From assembly GCA_002431345.1 (NCBI GenBank), contig DJEN01000082.1:1-15465 (forward strand): a stretch of DNA of 15,465 nucleotides, written 5' to 3'. Both the position numbers and the translations under genes were made by a program. Below are positions 1 to 7,009 of this stretch, piece after piece. This stretch comes from Megasphaera sp. UBA5897 (GTDB lineage: Bacteria > Bacillota > Negativicutes > Veillonellales > Megasphaeraceae). Position 1 is the first letter of the stretch, and the number at the start of each line of letters is the position of its first letter. A model generated the notes under the pieces. That model was not told where the DNA came from. It searched no databases and was given only the letters and a program-made list of their open reading frames with translations.

Positions 1-117
1 TGCCCCTTTAGGCAGAAGCTCTGTTGGAAACTGCAGTTCATGTTCATCATCATTCAAGAGGATGTAGGCTGTCTGTTCGGTAATGCGGTCAATACTGCCG
101 ATGAGTTCTTTTTTCAT
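1..117 (-). CDS. DUF3006 domain protein, N-terminal part (cut by window edge)
   Basis: The first 39 codons of a gene running off the left edge are visible. The product begins MKKELIGSIDRITEQTAYIL and continues through a short acidic stretch to PTELLPKGA. A start of the type IDRIxxxxAxxLLxD...LP.ELLPxGA is characteristic of the small DUF3006 proteins, which are usually 65-90 residues long and of unknown function. The ATG directly follows the TAA of the upstream lipoprotein gene with no base between them. A good ribosome binding site (AAAAAGGAG) lies inside the end of that gene, so translation is probably coupled. Family knowledge: DUF3006 genes commonly sit beside ComEC-like metallo-beta-lactamase-fold proteins, as here, which suggests a shared but unknown role. 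The C-terminus is outside the window. Confidence 0.75.
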   Translation of the reverse strand, partial: MKKELIGSIDRITEQTAYILLNDDEHELQFPTELLPKGA

Positions 118-1059
118 TTAATGCTCCTTTTTGATTTCATACGAAGAGCCGTCGCTGATAATAGAAATGATACCGTCTTTATCAGTCCGATATACATTGA
201 CATGATATTTTTTCAACGTATCCAAGGTCGGTTTATGCGGGAACTTATATTGGTTGTTGACGCCGCAGGAAATCGTTGCATCTGCCGGCTTCACTGCTGC
301 TACAAATGCCGGCGATGATGAGGTTTTGCTGCCGTGATGCCCTACTTTCAGCACGTTTGCCTGCAGTTCTGTTCCTTTGTAGTTTTTCAGGAGCTGTTCT
401 TCAACTTCTTTTTGTGCATCTCCTGTAAACATAATCGAGAACGTACCGTATGTCATTTTGCAGACAATCGAGTTGTCATTTGTCAAGCCGCTTTCCGATA
501 CACCCTGGGTATTTTCTTTGGTAAATGGTTTGCCCGGCGAGAGAACGGCAAACTTCACGTCATCGCCTAAGGTAATGGTATCGCCTTTTTTCAACGATTT
601 GTACGCAATATTCTTAGTCTTAATATTTTTTAAATAGTTCTTGTACATCGCCGTATTGGCAGCCTGGCCGTTATCATAAATCTGTTTAATCTGAAACGCC
701 TTAAACAAAGCAGCCATACCACCTAAATGATCGCCGTGGGGATGCGTAATCAAAACAACATCCAGTGTTTTGACTTTCTTTTCTTTCAGCTGCTTAACCA
801 AAGCGTCCCGGCTGTCCACATCGCCAGTATCAATCAGCATATTTTTTCCTTTGTATTGAATTAACGTCGCATCAGCTTGTCCGACGTTGAGCATAGACAC
901 ATGCAGGGCTTTATCTGAATCGGTTACTGCTGCTGCCGATGCACGCTGCGTACTGCTGTCATGGTCTTGTGTGGCGTTGGTGCCGCAGCCGCCCAGCAAA
1001 ACCATCAATGCCAGACATACAGCTGCCAGGCAGGAAAATGCCTTATTCCATTTCTTCAT
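118..1059 (-). CDS. ComEC-like metallo-beta-lactamase-fold hydrolase, predicted lipoprotein
   Basis: This is a 313-residue protein with a lipoprotein signal: a positively charged start, a hydrophobic stretch at 10-22, and lipobox LGGC with the lipidated Cys at 25. A Ser/Thr/Ala-rich linker to about residue 48 leads into a metallo-beta-lactamase fold. Visible metal-site motifs are HPHGDH (106-111), NDNS (194-197), GDA (213-215) and HHGS (241-244). This order matches the free-standing relatives of the ComEC/Rec2 C-terminal domain, which is thought to be a nuclease-like domain linked to DNA uptake. The ComEC membrane channel domain is absent, so this is not ComEC itself. The protein should be anchored outside the cytoplasmic membrane. 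The substrate is unknown; nuclease or phosphodiesterase activity is inference. The gene overlaps the end of nnr by 17 bases and has an AGGAGG site 8-10 nt before its ATG. It is followed immediately by the DUF3006 gene. Confidence 0.85.
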   Translation of the reverse strand: MKKWNKAFSCLAAVCLALMVLLGGCGTNATQDHDSSTQRASAAAVTDSDKALHVSMLNVGQADATLIQYKGKNMLIDTGDVDSRDALVKQLKEKKVKTLDVVLITHPHGDHLGGMAALFKAFQIKQIYDNGQAANTAMYKNYLKNIKTKNIAYKSLKKGDTITLGDDVKFAVLSPGKPFTKENTQGVSESGLTNDNSIVCKMTYGTFSIMFTGDAQKEVEEQLLKNYKGTELQANVLKVGHHGSKTSSSPAFVAAVKPADATISCGVNNQYKFPHKPTLDTLKKYHVNVYRTDKDGIISIISDGSSYEIKKEH

Positions 1060-2713
1060 GATGTATTCCTCCTATCAACGGTTCCTGCAGTAACGGTACG
1101 GCCATATTTTCTTCCAGCGCACTGATTACACGTGGGACTGCATCCGCTGCTTCCATGGGAGTAAAGCCATAGGAACCATACTCTTTGCGGCACAGGTCAC
1201 CGGCTGCGCCATGCAGGTATACAGCAGCGCAGGCAGCACTGCAGATGTCCGGACGGCTTTCTCTGGCTGCTACTGCAGCCGTCATTCCCGTCAGCACATC
1301 ACCCATACCGCCGCAGGCCATGCCGGCATTGCCCGTCGGATTGACATACGCATTGCCCGTTTTAGCGGAAACAATAATCGTCGGTGCGCCTTTCAGTACC
1401 AGGTTGACATGCCATTTTTTCACAAATGCCTTGGCTGCGCCAATCAAATCCTGTTGTATTTCTGCAACAGGTACACCGCTGAGACGGCTAAATTCTGCCA
1501 AGTGCGGCGTCATGATAATACGCTGTCCCATAGGCTGTATAAAATCTTTTTCATCTGTCAATACGTTTAACGCATCGGCATCCAATACGACAGGGCAGGT
1601 CGTCCCCTGCAGCATCAATTTGACAAATTCTTTGGTTTCAGCTTCTTTGCCCATACCAGGGCCCATAGCCAATACAGACCAAGAAGCACTTTCTGCCAGT
1701 ATCGAAGGGGCATCTTCACGCGTAAAAAAGGCATGACTGCCGACGCCGCGAACCATGATTTCCGGCTGGCGGCCGATACAGTACGGTGCCGTTTGCGCCG
1801 GTACCCGCAAAAATACTTTGCCTGCGCCGCTCCGTACAGCGCCATGTGCTGCCATGAGAGCCGCTCCTGCCATATCGCTGCTGCCCGTCACAATCCCGAT
1901 GGTACCGTGGCTGCCTTTGTGGCTGGCCGGACTGCGGGGAACTAAAATTTCAGCGATATCCGATTCCTGCAGCAAATATGCCGGGTCATCTTCCGGCTGT
2001 GTCAGCAACGGTGCCGGCATGCCGATCGCATCCAATTCAATCGAACCAGCACAAGTACGTCCCGGATACAACAGCAGTCCCCGCTTCAATGCGCCAAACG
2101 TAATGGTCATATCGGCAAACACCGGTCCGTTTTCTTCTTCACCGCTGCCGCTGACAGCCCCTGTGTCGGCATTGACACCGGTTGGTATATCGACTGCCAA
2201 GACCGTCAATTTTCCTGCCGCTGCCGTTTCATTAATCATTGCTGCGATAGAGGTCAGCGGTTCCCGCAAATCACCGTGAAATCCCGTTCCCAGCATCGCA
2301 TCGACTGCCACCTGGCTGTGCTGCAGCCGCTGCCGCAGCAGCTGCCAGTCTATATCCCCGCTGCCGCATTTTGTCACGATGCATGATTCGTTATCTTCCA
2401 ATTCCAGCAAGGTCATCAAATGCTGCCGCGATTCTTCAGAATACGCCTGGGTATGGCCCAGCACATAGACATATACTCTGGCACCAGCTGCCAAAATATG
2501 CCGTGCCAGCACAAATCCATCACCGCTGTTGTTCCCTTTACCGCAAAAAATGATGACGTCCTTGCCTGACCAGCCGCCAATAAACGCATCAGCCCGTTCA
2601 GCTGCGGCATGGCCGGCGTTTTCCATGAGGACTGCCGGCAAAATGCCGTATTTTCCATGCATGGCAGTGCGGTCCATGTTTTTCATTTGTTCTGCTGTAT
2701 TTAATTTCTGCAT
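1043..2713 (-). CDS. nnr: Bifunctional NAD(P)H-hydrate epimerase / ADP-dependent NAD(P)H-hydrate dehydratase
   Basis: This is a metabolite-repair enzyme of 556 residues. The N-terminal YjeF-type domain (about 1-230) interconverts R- and S-NAD(P)HX; its nucleotide-binding signature GKGNNSGDG is at 58-66. The C-terminal ribokinase-like domain (about 250-540) uses ADP to dehydrate S-NAD(P)HX back to NAD(P)H. It carries NPTGNAGMACGGMGDVLTG, with the presumed catalytic Asp at 472. The protein is somewhat longer than the usual 490-520 residues. An in-frame TTG six bases upstream (2719) lies only 1 nt from the AAGGAG site, whereas the ATG at 2713 is 7 nt away, so I chose the ATG. The gene starts 15 nt after the acpS stop. 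The acpS-nnr pairing is common in Firmicutes. The 3' end overlaps the lipoprotein gene by 17 bases. Confidence 0.93.
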   Translation of the reverse strand: MQKLNTAEQMKNMDRTAMHGKYGILPAVLMENAGHAAAERADAFIGGWSGKDVIIFCGKGNNSGDGFVLARHILAAGARVYVYVLGHTQAYSEESRQHLMTLLELEDNESCIVTKCGSGDIDWQLLRQRLQHSQVAVDAMLGTGFHGDLREPLTSIAAMINETAAAGKLTVLAVDIPTGVNADTGAVSGSGEEENGPVFADMTITFGALKRGLLLYPGRTCAGSIELDAIGMPAPLLTQPEDDPAYLLQESDIAEILVPRSPASHKGSHGTIGIVTGSSDMAGAALMAAHGAVRSGAGKVFLRVPAQTAPYCIGRQPEIMVRGVGSHAFFTREDAPSILAESASWSVLAMGPGMGKEAETKEFVKLMLQGTTCPVVLDADALNVLTDEKDFIQPMGQRIIMTPHLAEFSRLSGVPVAEIQQDLIGAAKAFVKKWHVNLVLKGAPTIIVSAKTGNAYVNPTGNAGMACGGMGDVLTGMTAAVAARESRPDICSAACAAVYLHGAAGDLCRKEYGSYGFTPMEAADAVPRVISALEENMAVPLLQEPLIGGIHHEEME

Positions 2714-2720
2714 TGTCAAT

Positions 2721-2726
2721 CTCCTT
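2721..2726 (-). promoter_or_regulatory. Ribosome binding site that fixes the nnr start
   Basis: AAGGAG lies just upstream of two in-frame start candidates. It is 1 nt from a TTG (2719-2717) and 7 nt from an ATG (2713-2711). Only the ATG has workable spacing, which removes two residues from the longest reading. Confidence 0.75.
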
Positions 2727-2728
2727 TA

Positions 2729-3091
2729 CTACATGATAACTTGAGCCACCGCATAGTCTCCATCATGGCTGATGGACACGGACGGGGTTTGCACAGACTT
2801 TGCTTTGACAGCATCCTGATAGTATCCATGCAGCCGAAAAAACGGTGCTCCCAGTTCCGTATGGTCAATTTCCACTTCTGTCCATTTTCCCTGTCTAAAT
2901 CCGGTACCCAATGCTTTAAACAGAGCTTCTTTGGCAGCAAATATGCCTGCAAACGAAGCGTATTGATGATATTGCCGCTGACGGCAGTAGGCAATCTCAC
3001 GGTCCGTAAAAAAACGATGGAGCGACCGTTCGTGATGATGGACCAATTCCTGCATGCGGCTAATCTGCACAATATCTATTCCGCAAACCAT
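2729..3091 (-). CDS. acpS: Holo-[acyl-carrier-protein] synthase
   Basis: AcpS moves the 4'-phosphopantetheine arm from CoA to the serine of apo-ACP, activating it for fatty acid synthesis. The 120-residue length is typical. The start has the family signature CGIDIV (Asp6, metal ligand). The second signature FAAKEALFKALGTGF begins at residue 51, with Glu55 as the other metal ligand. The end SISHDGDYAVAQV is also family-typical. The reading frame is open upstream to another ATG at 3124, but that start would fall inside a hairpin. It would also add 11 residues not seen in the family. The chosen ATG has GGAGGAGT about 6 nt upstream. acpS is probably cotranscribed with nnr (15-nt gap). Confidence 0.93.
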   Translation of the reverse strand: MVCGIDIVQISRMQELVHHHERSLHRFFTDREIAYCRQRQYHQYASFAGIFAAKEALFKALGTGFRQGKWTEVEIDHTELGAPFFRLHGYYQDAVKAKSVQTPSVSISHDGDYAVAQVIM

Positions 3092-3107
3092 AATACTCCT
3101 CCAATAT

Positions 3108-3139
3108 AAAAGCCGCAATCCCATTGACGGGACTGCGGC
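3108..3139 (-). terminator. Hairpin with short U tract between the 99-residue gene and acpS
   Basis: Arms 3112-3122 and 3129-3139 pair over 11 positions with one mismatch around a 6-nt loop. On the minus strand the stem is followed by TTTTATATT and then, almost at once, the acpS ribosome binding site. The U tract is short, so this may be a leaky terminator or attenuator. I see no clear promoter between it and acpS. Confidence 0.55.
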
Positions 3140-3146
3140 ACGTTAC

Positions 3147-3446
3147 TTACCATTTCTGCATTCGGATACAAATAGCCAATCCTTCCAGCAAGGCCCGAAA
3201 CGTCATAAAAGACACGGTCATATCAGTATATACAGAATGCGTCACTTTATAACAAAGCGTCACTTGTTTGTGCTGATAATCGTATACCAAACCGTGCAGA
3301 TTCGATTCAAAGGTATACTTAGGTGCCGGCACCTTAAATTGAGGCGGCTTTTCTACTTCAAGTCCATGAATCAAACGGTTGATGAAGACAGTTTTAGGCA
3401 CTTCTGATTGAAGCATTTCTTCTACAAAGCTATCCAATACAGACAT
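3147..3446 (-). CDS. Unrecognised 99-residue protein downstream of aspartokinase
   Basis: I do not recognise this family. The gene is supported by a good ribosome binding site (GAGGTG, 6 nt before ATG) and by its position only 17 nt after the aspartokinase stop. The hairpin just past its own stop also supports it. The product has no signal peptide or clear membrane segment and no Cys/His metal cluster. It starts with an amphipathic, acidic segment (MSVLDSFVEEML) and has a Pro/Lys-rich middle (KPPQFKVPAPKY, about 33-44). Its second half is beta-like (YDYQHKQVTLCYKV), with a hydrophobic stretch and a basic end (CIRMQKW). A small soluble cytoplasmic protein is likely. Function is unknown; a link to lysine/threonine-family amino acid synthesis is only suggested by the operon. 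Confidence 0.75.
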   Translation of the reverse strand: MSVLDSFVEEMLQSEVPKTVFINRLIHGLEVEKPPQFKVPAPKYTFESNLHGLVYDYQHKQVTLCYKVTHSVYTDMTVSFMTFRALLEGLAICIRMQKW

Positions 3447-3463
3447 GAATTCACCTCAATCAA

Positions 3464-3946
3464 TTAGTCAAAGAAATGTGCATGAATAGCTTTGACAGCC
3501 GTATCCACGCTTTCTTCGCCAATCAGGCAGGTAATGCTGATTTCAGACGTAGAAATAATTTCGATGTTGATACCTTTGTCGCCAAGAACGCCAAACATGC
3601 CTGCTGCAATGCCGGGATGGCCAGCCATACCAGCACCGACAACGGATACTTTAGCCATTTTATCATCAATTAAAATATCTTCTACAGGAAATTCCTTGCG
3701 AATGCCGGCCAATACATCTTTTGCTTCTGCCAGTTCCGTACGGGCAATCGTAAAGGTAATATCCGTTACGCCTTCTTTGGCAATGCGCACGCTCTGCACA
3801 ATCATATCGACATCAACATGCTTTTCTGCCAATTCTGCGAAAATCTTATAAGCATATCCCGGTTTATTGGGAATTCCTAATACGGTAATTTTTGCAACGT
3901 TTTTATCCGAAGCTACGCCGCGGATGAGATACTGTTTGAGTTCCAT
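3464..3946 (-). CDS. Predicted aspartokinase beta (regulatory) subunit from in-frame internal start
   Basis: Codon 246 of the aspartokinase is an ATG in frame, preceded by a near-perfect ribosome binding site 8 nt away. Starting here gives 160 residues beginning MELKQYLIRGVASDKNVAKI, which is exactly the two-ACT-domain region. Known from Bacillus subtilis aspartokinase II: alpha and beta subunits come from overlapping in-phase starts in one gene, and the beta chain is about this length. By analogy the product would assemble with the full-length chain as alpha2-beta2. The ribosome binding site and ATG are seen directly; actual production is inference. Confidence 0.65.
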   Translation of the reverse strand: MELKQYLIRGVASDKNVAKITVLGIPNKPGYAYKIFAELAEKHVDVDMIVQSVRIAKEGVTDITFTIARTELAEAKDVLAGIRKEFPVEDILIDDKMAKVSVVGAGMAGHPGIAAGMFGVLGDKGINIEIISTSEISITCLIGEESVDTAVKAIHAHFFD

Positions 3947-4681
3947 AGAGCAATCCTCCTTGATAATTGTGCCTTCGTCTTCTGAAAATGTAGACCGTAC
4001 ATGAATAGGAACGTTAAAACGGCTGCCCATTTCTACAGCGCGCGGCTGCATAACGCCGGCACCCAGCTTTGCCATTTCCAACATTTCACCATACGTGATT
4101 TCTTTCATTTTCTTCGCATTCGGCACGATACGAGGATCGGACGTATAGACGCCGTCTACATCTGTATAAATTTCACAGACGTCGGCATGAATAGCACCGG
4201 CAATCGCAACGGCTGTCGTATCCGAACCGCCGCGGCCCAGTGTCGTAATATCGCCATGGCCTGTAATACCCTGGAATCCTGCTACGACGACAATGTTGCC
4301 GTCATCCAGCGCTTCCATGATTCTATCCGGTTCTAATTCCAAAATTCGGCCCTTATTAAAAGCGTCGCTCGTCTTAATGCCTGCCTGCGCACCTGTAAAG
4401 GAAATTGCCTTTTGGCCTGCTTCCTGAAATGCCATTGCCATCAGCGCAATCGATACCTGTTCGCCTGTCGTCAACAGCATATCCATTTCACGGCCATATG
4501 TTTTGGAGGTAATTTGTTTTGCTAATGCTACTAATTCATCCGTCGTGTCCCCCATTGCAGATACAACGATAACAATTTTATCCCCAGGCTGCTTGCCTTT
4601 TAAGACACGTTGTACAATAGCACGCATTTTGTCCGGCGTCGCAACAGAACTGCCGCCAAACTTTTTCACGATTAATGCCAA
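3464..4681 (-). CDS. lysC: Aspartate kinase (alpha form)
   Basis: The enzyme phosphorylates L-aspartate with ATP, the first step towards lysine, threonine, methionine and diaminopimelate. It has 405 residues, the usual size for the single-function Bacillus-type enzyme. The kinase domain shows KKFGGSSV (6-13), TTGEQVSIAL (71-80) and GRGGSDTTA (149-157). Two ACT regulatory domains follow, from about 268 and about 343 to the end, so amino-acid feedback is expected; which amino acid cannot be told from sequence. No homoserine dehydrogenase domain is fused. The start codon is TTG, directly before ALIVKKFGG, with GAGGG 7 nt upstream; no better ATG exists. A strong internal start at codon 246 probably makes a separate regulatory subunit from the same frame. 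The gene has its own promoter divergent from the purine permease. Confidence 0.93.
   Translation of the reverse strand: MALIVKKFGGSSVATPDKMRAIVQRVLKGKQPGDKIVIVVSAMGDTTDELVALAKQITSKTYGREMDMLLTTGEQVSIALMAMAFQEAGQKAISFTGAQAGIKTSDAFNKGRILELEPDRIMEALDDGNIVVVAGFQGITGHGDITTLGRGGSDTTAVAIAGAIHADVCEIYTDVDGVYTSDPRIVPNAKKMKEITYGEMLEMAKLGAGVMQPRAVEMGSRFNVPIHVRSTFSEDEGTIIKEDCSMELKQYLIRGVASDKNVAKITVLGIPNKPGYAYKIFAELAEKHVDVDMIVQSVRIAKEGVTDITFTIARTELAEAKDVLAGIRKEFPVEDILIDDKMAKVSVVGAGMAGHPGIAAGMFGVLGDKGINIEIISTSEISITCLIGEESVDTAVKAIHAHFFD
3955..3961 (-). promoter_or_regulatory. Internal ribosome binding site inside aspartokinase gene
   Basis: AAGGAGG, 8 nt before the in-frame ATG at 3946. It is one of the strongest ribosome binding sites in the window, despite lying inside coding sequence (codons for Lys-Glu-Asp). 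Confidence 0.7.
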
Positions 4682-4742
4682 CTTAAATCCCTCGCTTTTA
4701 GTTTATTCTCACATTCCCATGGTCCATCTAACCATATATTGA

Positions 4743-4771
4743 ATAATATCATGTACCCATACAAAAGTAAA
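4743..4771 (-). promoter_or_regulatory. Promoter for aspartokinase
   Basis: On the minus strand TTTACT (4771-4766), a 17-nt spacer and TATTAT (4748-4743) make a good vegetative promoter. The expected transcript starts near 4736 and has a leader of only about 55 nt. The leader begins with a small hairpin (ATGGT at 4735-4731 pairing with ACCAT at 4723-4719). It is too short for a lysine riboswitch. Confidence 0.7.
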
Positions 4772-4872
4772 GAAAAATGTAAAGAAAAAGCGCATGCCGC
4801 GCTATTTCTCTTTTTTTATCCCCTGTCTAAAACATCTATTCAGAAAACTTTTACAAATTCTGCCAAAAACAG

Positions 4873-4901
4873 TTGCCTATTTTGTCACGGGACCCTATAA
4901 T
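4873..4901 (+). promoter_or_regulatory. Promoter for purine permease
   Basis: TTGCCT (4873-4878), a 17-nt spacer and a perfect TATAAT (4896-4901). The leader of about 50 nt is A/T-rich and shows no purine riboswitch core. The permease promoter and the aspartokinase promoter face away from each other about 100 bp apart. Confidence 0.75.
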
Positions 4902-4958
4902 TTTAGTATTCCTTATTTTATCTTTTATATTTTTTATTCCAAAGGAGTGGTAATCATC

Positions 4959-6353
4959 ATGGAACAAAATTCCAGCATTTTGGAACGGGTATTCCATCTG
5001 TCTGCCAACGGCTCTTCTGTCAAAACCGAACTGCTCGCAGGCATTACGACGTTTATGACGATGGCCTACATTTTGGCCGTCAATCCTACGATTTTAAGTG
5101 CCACCGGCATGGATAAAGGAGCCGTACTGACGGCAACTGCTATGGCATCCTGCCTCGGCTGTCTGTGCATGGCCTTTTTTGCCAACTATCCCTTTGCTCT
5201 GGCACCCGGCATGGGGCTTAATGCATTTTTTGCCTATACGGTCGTCCTGCAAATGGGTTACACCTGGCAAATGGCATTATGCGCTGTTTTTGTTGAAGGT
5301 GTTATTTTTATTATTTTATCGCTGACCAATGTGCGTGAAGCTATTTTTAACGCTATTCCGCTGACATTGAAAAAAGCAGTGTCTGCCGGCATCGGCCTTT
5401 TCATCGCCCTTATTGGATTGTTAAATGCCCAAATCATCGTTGCCAACCCAGCTACCAAAATTTCTTTGTTTTCCTTCAAACAATCCGTCGCTGCCGGCAC
5501 ATTCAGTACGGTAGGCATCACGGTCCTGCTGGCTATGATCGGCATCCTCTTTACAGCCATTCTCATGGTCAAGAAAGTCCGCGGCAACATTCTCTGGGGT
5601 ATCTTATTTACTTGGATTTTAGCCGTTCTCTGCGAAATGACCGGTTTATATACGCCAAATCCGGATGCACACATGTACAGCGTTATTCCTGATTTATCCG
5701 CCGGTGCCGCTTCTTTCGTACCCGCCAGTCTCTCGCCGATTCTCGGGCAGCTTGATTTTTCCAATATGATTAGCTTTGATTTTCTCGTCGTCATGTTTGC
5801 CTTCCTGTTCGTCGATATTTTCGACACGCTCGGTACATTAATCGGCGTATCTTCCAAAGCCAACATGCTGGACAAAAACGGCAAACTGCCGCATATCAAA
5901 GGCGCCCTCATGGCTGATGCCGTAGCAACAACAGCCGGTGCCCTGCTCGGCACAAGCACGACGACAACCTTCGTTGAAAGCGCTACCGGCGTCAGTGAAG
6001 GCGGCCGTACAGGTCTTACTGCCGTCTGCGTCGCAGTCCTCTTTGCCTTGTCCTTATTCTTCTCGCCATTTTTCATGGCAATCCCGGCATTTGCTACCGC
6101 TCCGGCACTGGTCGTCGTTGGCTTCCTCATGCTGACATCTGTCGCAGGTATTAATTTTAATGATTTCAGCGAATCGATTCCGGCTTATATTACCATTATC
6201 TCCATGCCGTTTTGTTACAGCATTTCTGAAGGCATTTCCTTCGGCGTCATTTCCTATGTCATTATTAACCTGCTTACAGGCAAAAAAGAAAAGATTTCTC
6301 TGCTTATGTATTTCCTGGCAATTATCTTTATCTTGAAATACATATTCTTATAA
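4959..6353 (+). CDS. AzgA-type (NCS2) purine permease, guanine/hypoxanthine/adenine uptake
   Basis: This is a 464-residue inner-membrane protein with many hydrophobic segments, of the COG2252/AzgA group. It probably imports purine bases by proton symport. Family-typical stretches are GITTFMTMAYILAVNP (29-44), FDTLGTLIGVSSKANML (about 287-303), and the substrate-region motif TTTTFVESATGVSEGGRTGL (starting about 333). The exact base preferred cannot be read from sequence. The frame is open back to 4794, but the ATG at 4959 is preceded by AAAGGAG (4941-4947). It also starts the typical MEQNSSILERVFHL end, whereas the upstream extension lies over the promoter. It is the only plus-strand gene in the window. 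It has its own promoter and terminator, so it is a single-gene unit. Confidence 0.93.
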   Translation: MEQNSSILERVFHLSANGSSVKTELLAGITTFMTMAYILAVNPTILSATGMDKGAVLTATAMASCLGCLCMAFFANYPFALAPGMGLNAFFAYTVVLQMGYTWQMALCAVFVEGVIFIILSLTNVREAIFNAIPLTLKKAVSAGIGLFIALIGLLNAQIIVANPATKISLFSFKQSVAAGTFSTVGITVLLAMIGILFTAILMVKKVRGNILWGILFTWILAVLCEMTGLYTPNPDAHMYSVIPDLSAGAASFVPASLSPILGQLDFSNMISFDFLVVMFAFLFVDIFDTLGTLIGVSSKANMLDKNGKLPHIKGALMADAVATTAGALLGTSTTTTFVESATGVSEGGRTGLTAVCVAVLFALSLFFSPFFMAIPAFATAPALVVVGFLMLTSVAGINFNDFSESIPAYITIISMPFCYSISEGISFGVISYVIINLLTGKKEKISLLMYFLAIIFILKYIFL

Positions 6354-6375
6354 TAGGTATTTGCAGTCAAACGAT

Positions 6376-6410
6376 AGGGGCTGTCGCACAAAGCGATATG
6401 CCCCTTTTTT
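6376..6410 (+). terminator. Terminator of purine permease gene
   Basis: AGGGGC pairs with GCCCCT around an inner TCGC/GCGA stem. TTTTTT follows directly. It starts 23 nt after the permease stop and has no U tract on the opposite strand. Confidence 0.85.
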
Positions 6411-6508
6411 GTGTGGTGTATCACTGCATCATCGGCATAATAAGGCATACAGCACCTTTATGATTTACCCATACTAGCTCTATTCTTGTCATTATGTTGC
6501 AGCAATAG

Positions 6509-7009
6509 CTACCGCTGAGTGTCTTTCTCTTTTCGTAATGCAGTATGGGCTTCTTTACACAAGGCATCATACTGCCAGTGGCTGTGATGTTCCCGCAAAT
6601 TTTCACACACAGCACGCAGTGTGCCGTCATGGCGGATTTCAATGCTATGAAAAGAACGTTCCCAAATTGGCTGGGATACTTGTTTGTCGTGCAGCATAGA
6701 CTGTGTCATCATTTGTTTACAGCGCAATGCGAACCAATTGAGTATATGAGGTGTATGATGCCGGTATGAAACGAGAATATGAATATGATTGGGCATGACA
6801 ACGTATTCTTGTACCAGCATGATGCGGGATAGATACTGCATATTTTTTAACACGGCTTCAGCAGCCCGCCCCCACGCATTGGGTTTCCAGACATACACTT
6901 GGCTGATAGAGCGAATAGTTCCCAGCGTGGGAAGACGGCCATGCGTATACAGCGTAAGAAGCTGTGTGTGCAGGGCAGGACGTCCATAACCTAATTTTGT
7001 ATTTTTCAT
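6509..7009 (-). CDS. REP-associated (RAYT, Y1-type) transposase homologue lacking the catalytic Tyr
   Basis: A 166-residue protein of the Y1 HUH-nuclease superfamily, the group that processes REP/IS200-like single-stranded hairpins. The metal-binding MPNHIHILV is intact (72-80; His75 and His77). The following FWQRSFHD-like segment is IWERSFHSIEIRHD (115-128). In relatives the helix after it reads YIxxNPxxW, where Tyr is the nucleophile. Here the aligned stretch is NLREHHSHW (137-145), so Tyr becomes Asn137 and Asn-Pro becomes His-His, while the Trp is kept. The codon is AAT, one base from TAT. The frame is otherwise intact and full length, so this is either a recently inactivated element or a domesticated DNA-binding protein. 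AGAGGTGG lies 7 nt before the ATG, and a TATACT -10-like box is at 7047-7042 with no convincing -35. Flanking REP hairpins were not clearly found. Confidence 0.75.
   Translation of the reverse strand: MKNTKLGYGRPALHTQLLTLYTHGRLPTLGTIRSISQVYVWKPNAWGRAAEAVLKNMQYLSRIMLVQEYVVMPNHIHILVSYRHHTPHILNWFALRCKQMMTQSMLHDKQVSQPIWERSFHSIEIRHDGTLRAVCENLREHHSHWQYDALCKEAHTALRKEKDTQR

Noticed and set aside
3092..3124. Extended acpS start at 3124 adding 11 residues
   Set aside because: The ATG lies in the hairpin loop, has no ribosome binding site, and the extra residues are not part of the family.
4682..4742. Possible lysine riboswitch or T-box ahead of aspartokinase
   Set aside because: With the promoter at 4743-4771 the leader is about 55 nt, far too short for either.
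4788..4812. AGCGC/GCGCT hairpin with T-rich tail between the divergent promoters
   Set aside because: The stem is only 5 bp and no upstream gene needs termination there.
4902..4958. Possible purine riboswitch ahead of the purine permease
   Set aside because: The leader is only about 50 nt and lacks the conserved three-way junction core of the purine riboswitch.
5258..6130. Long open frame (290 codons) on the minus strand opposite the purine permease
   Set aside because: It is a mirror of a clear permease gene, is low in hydrophobic-core pattern and rich in Thr/Arg/Ile, and has no ribosome binding site.
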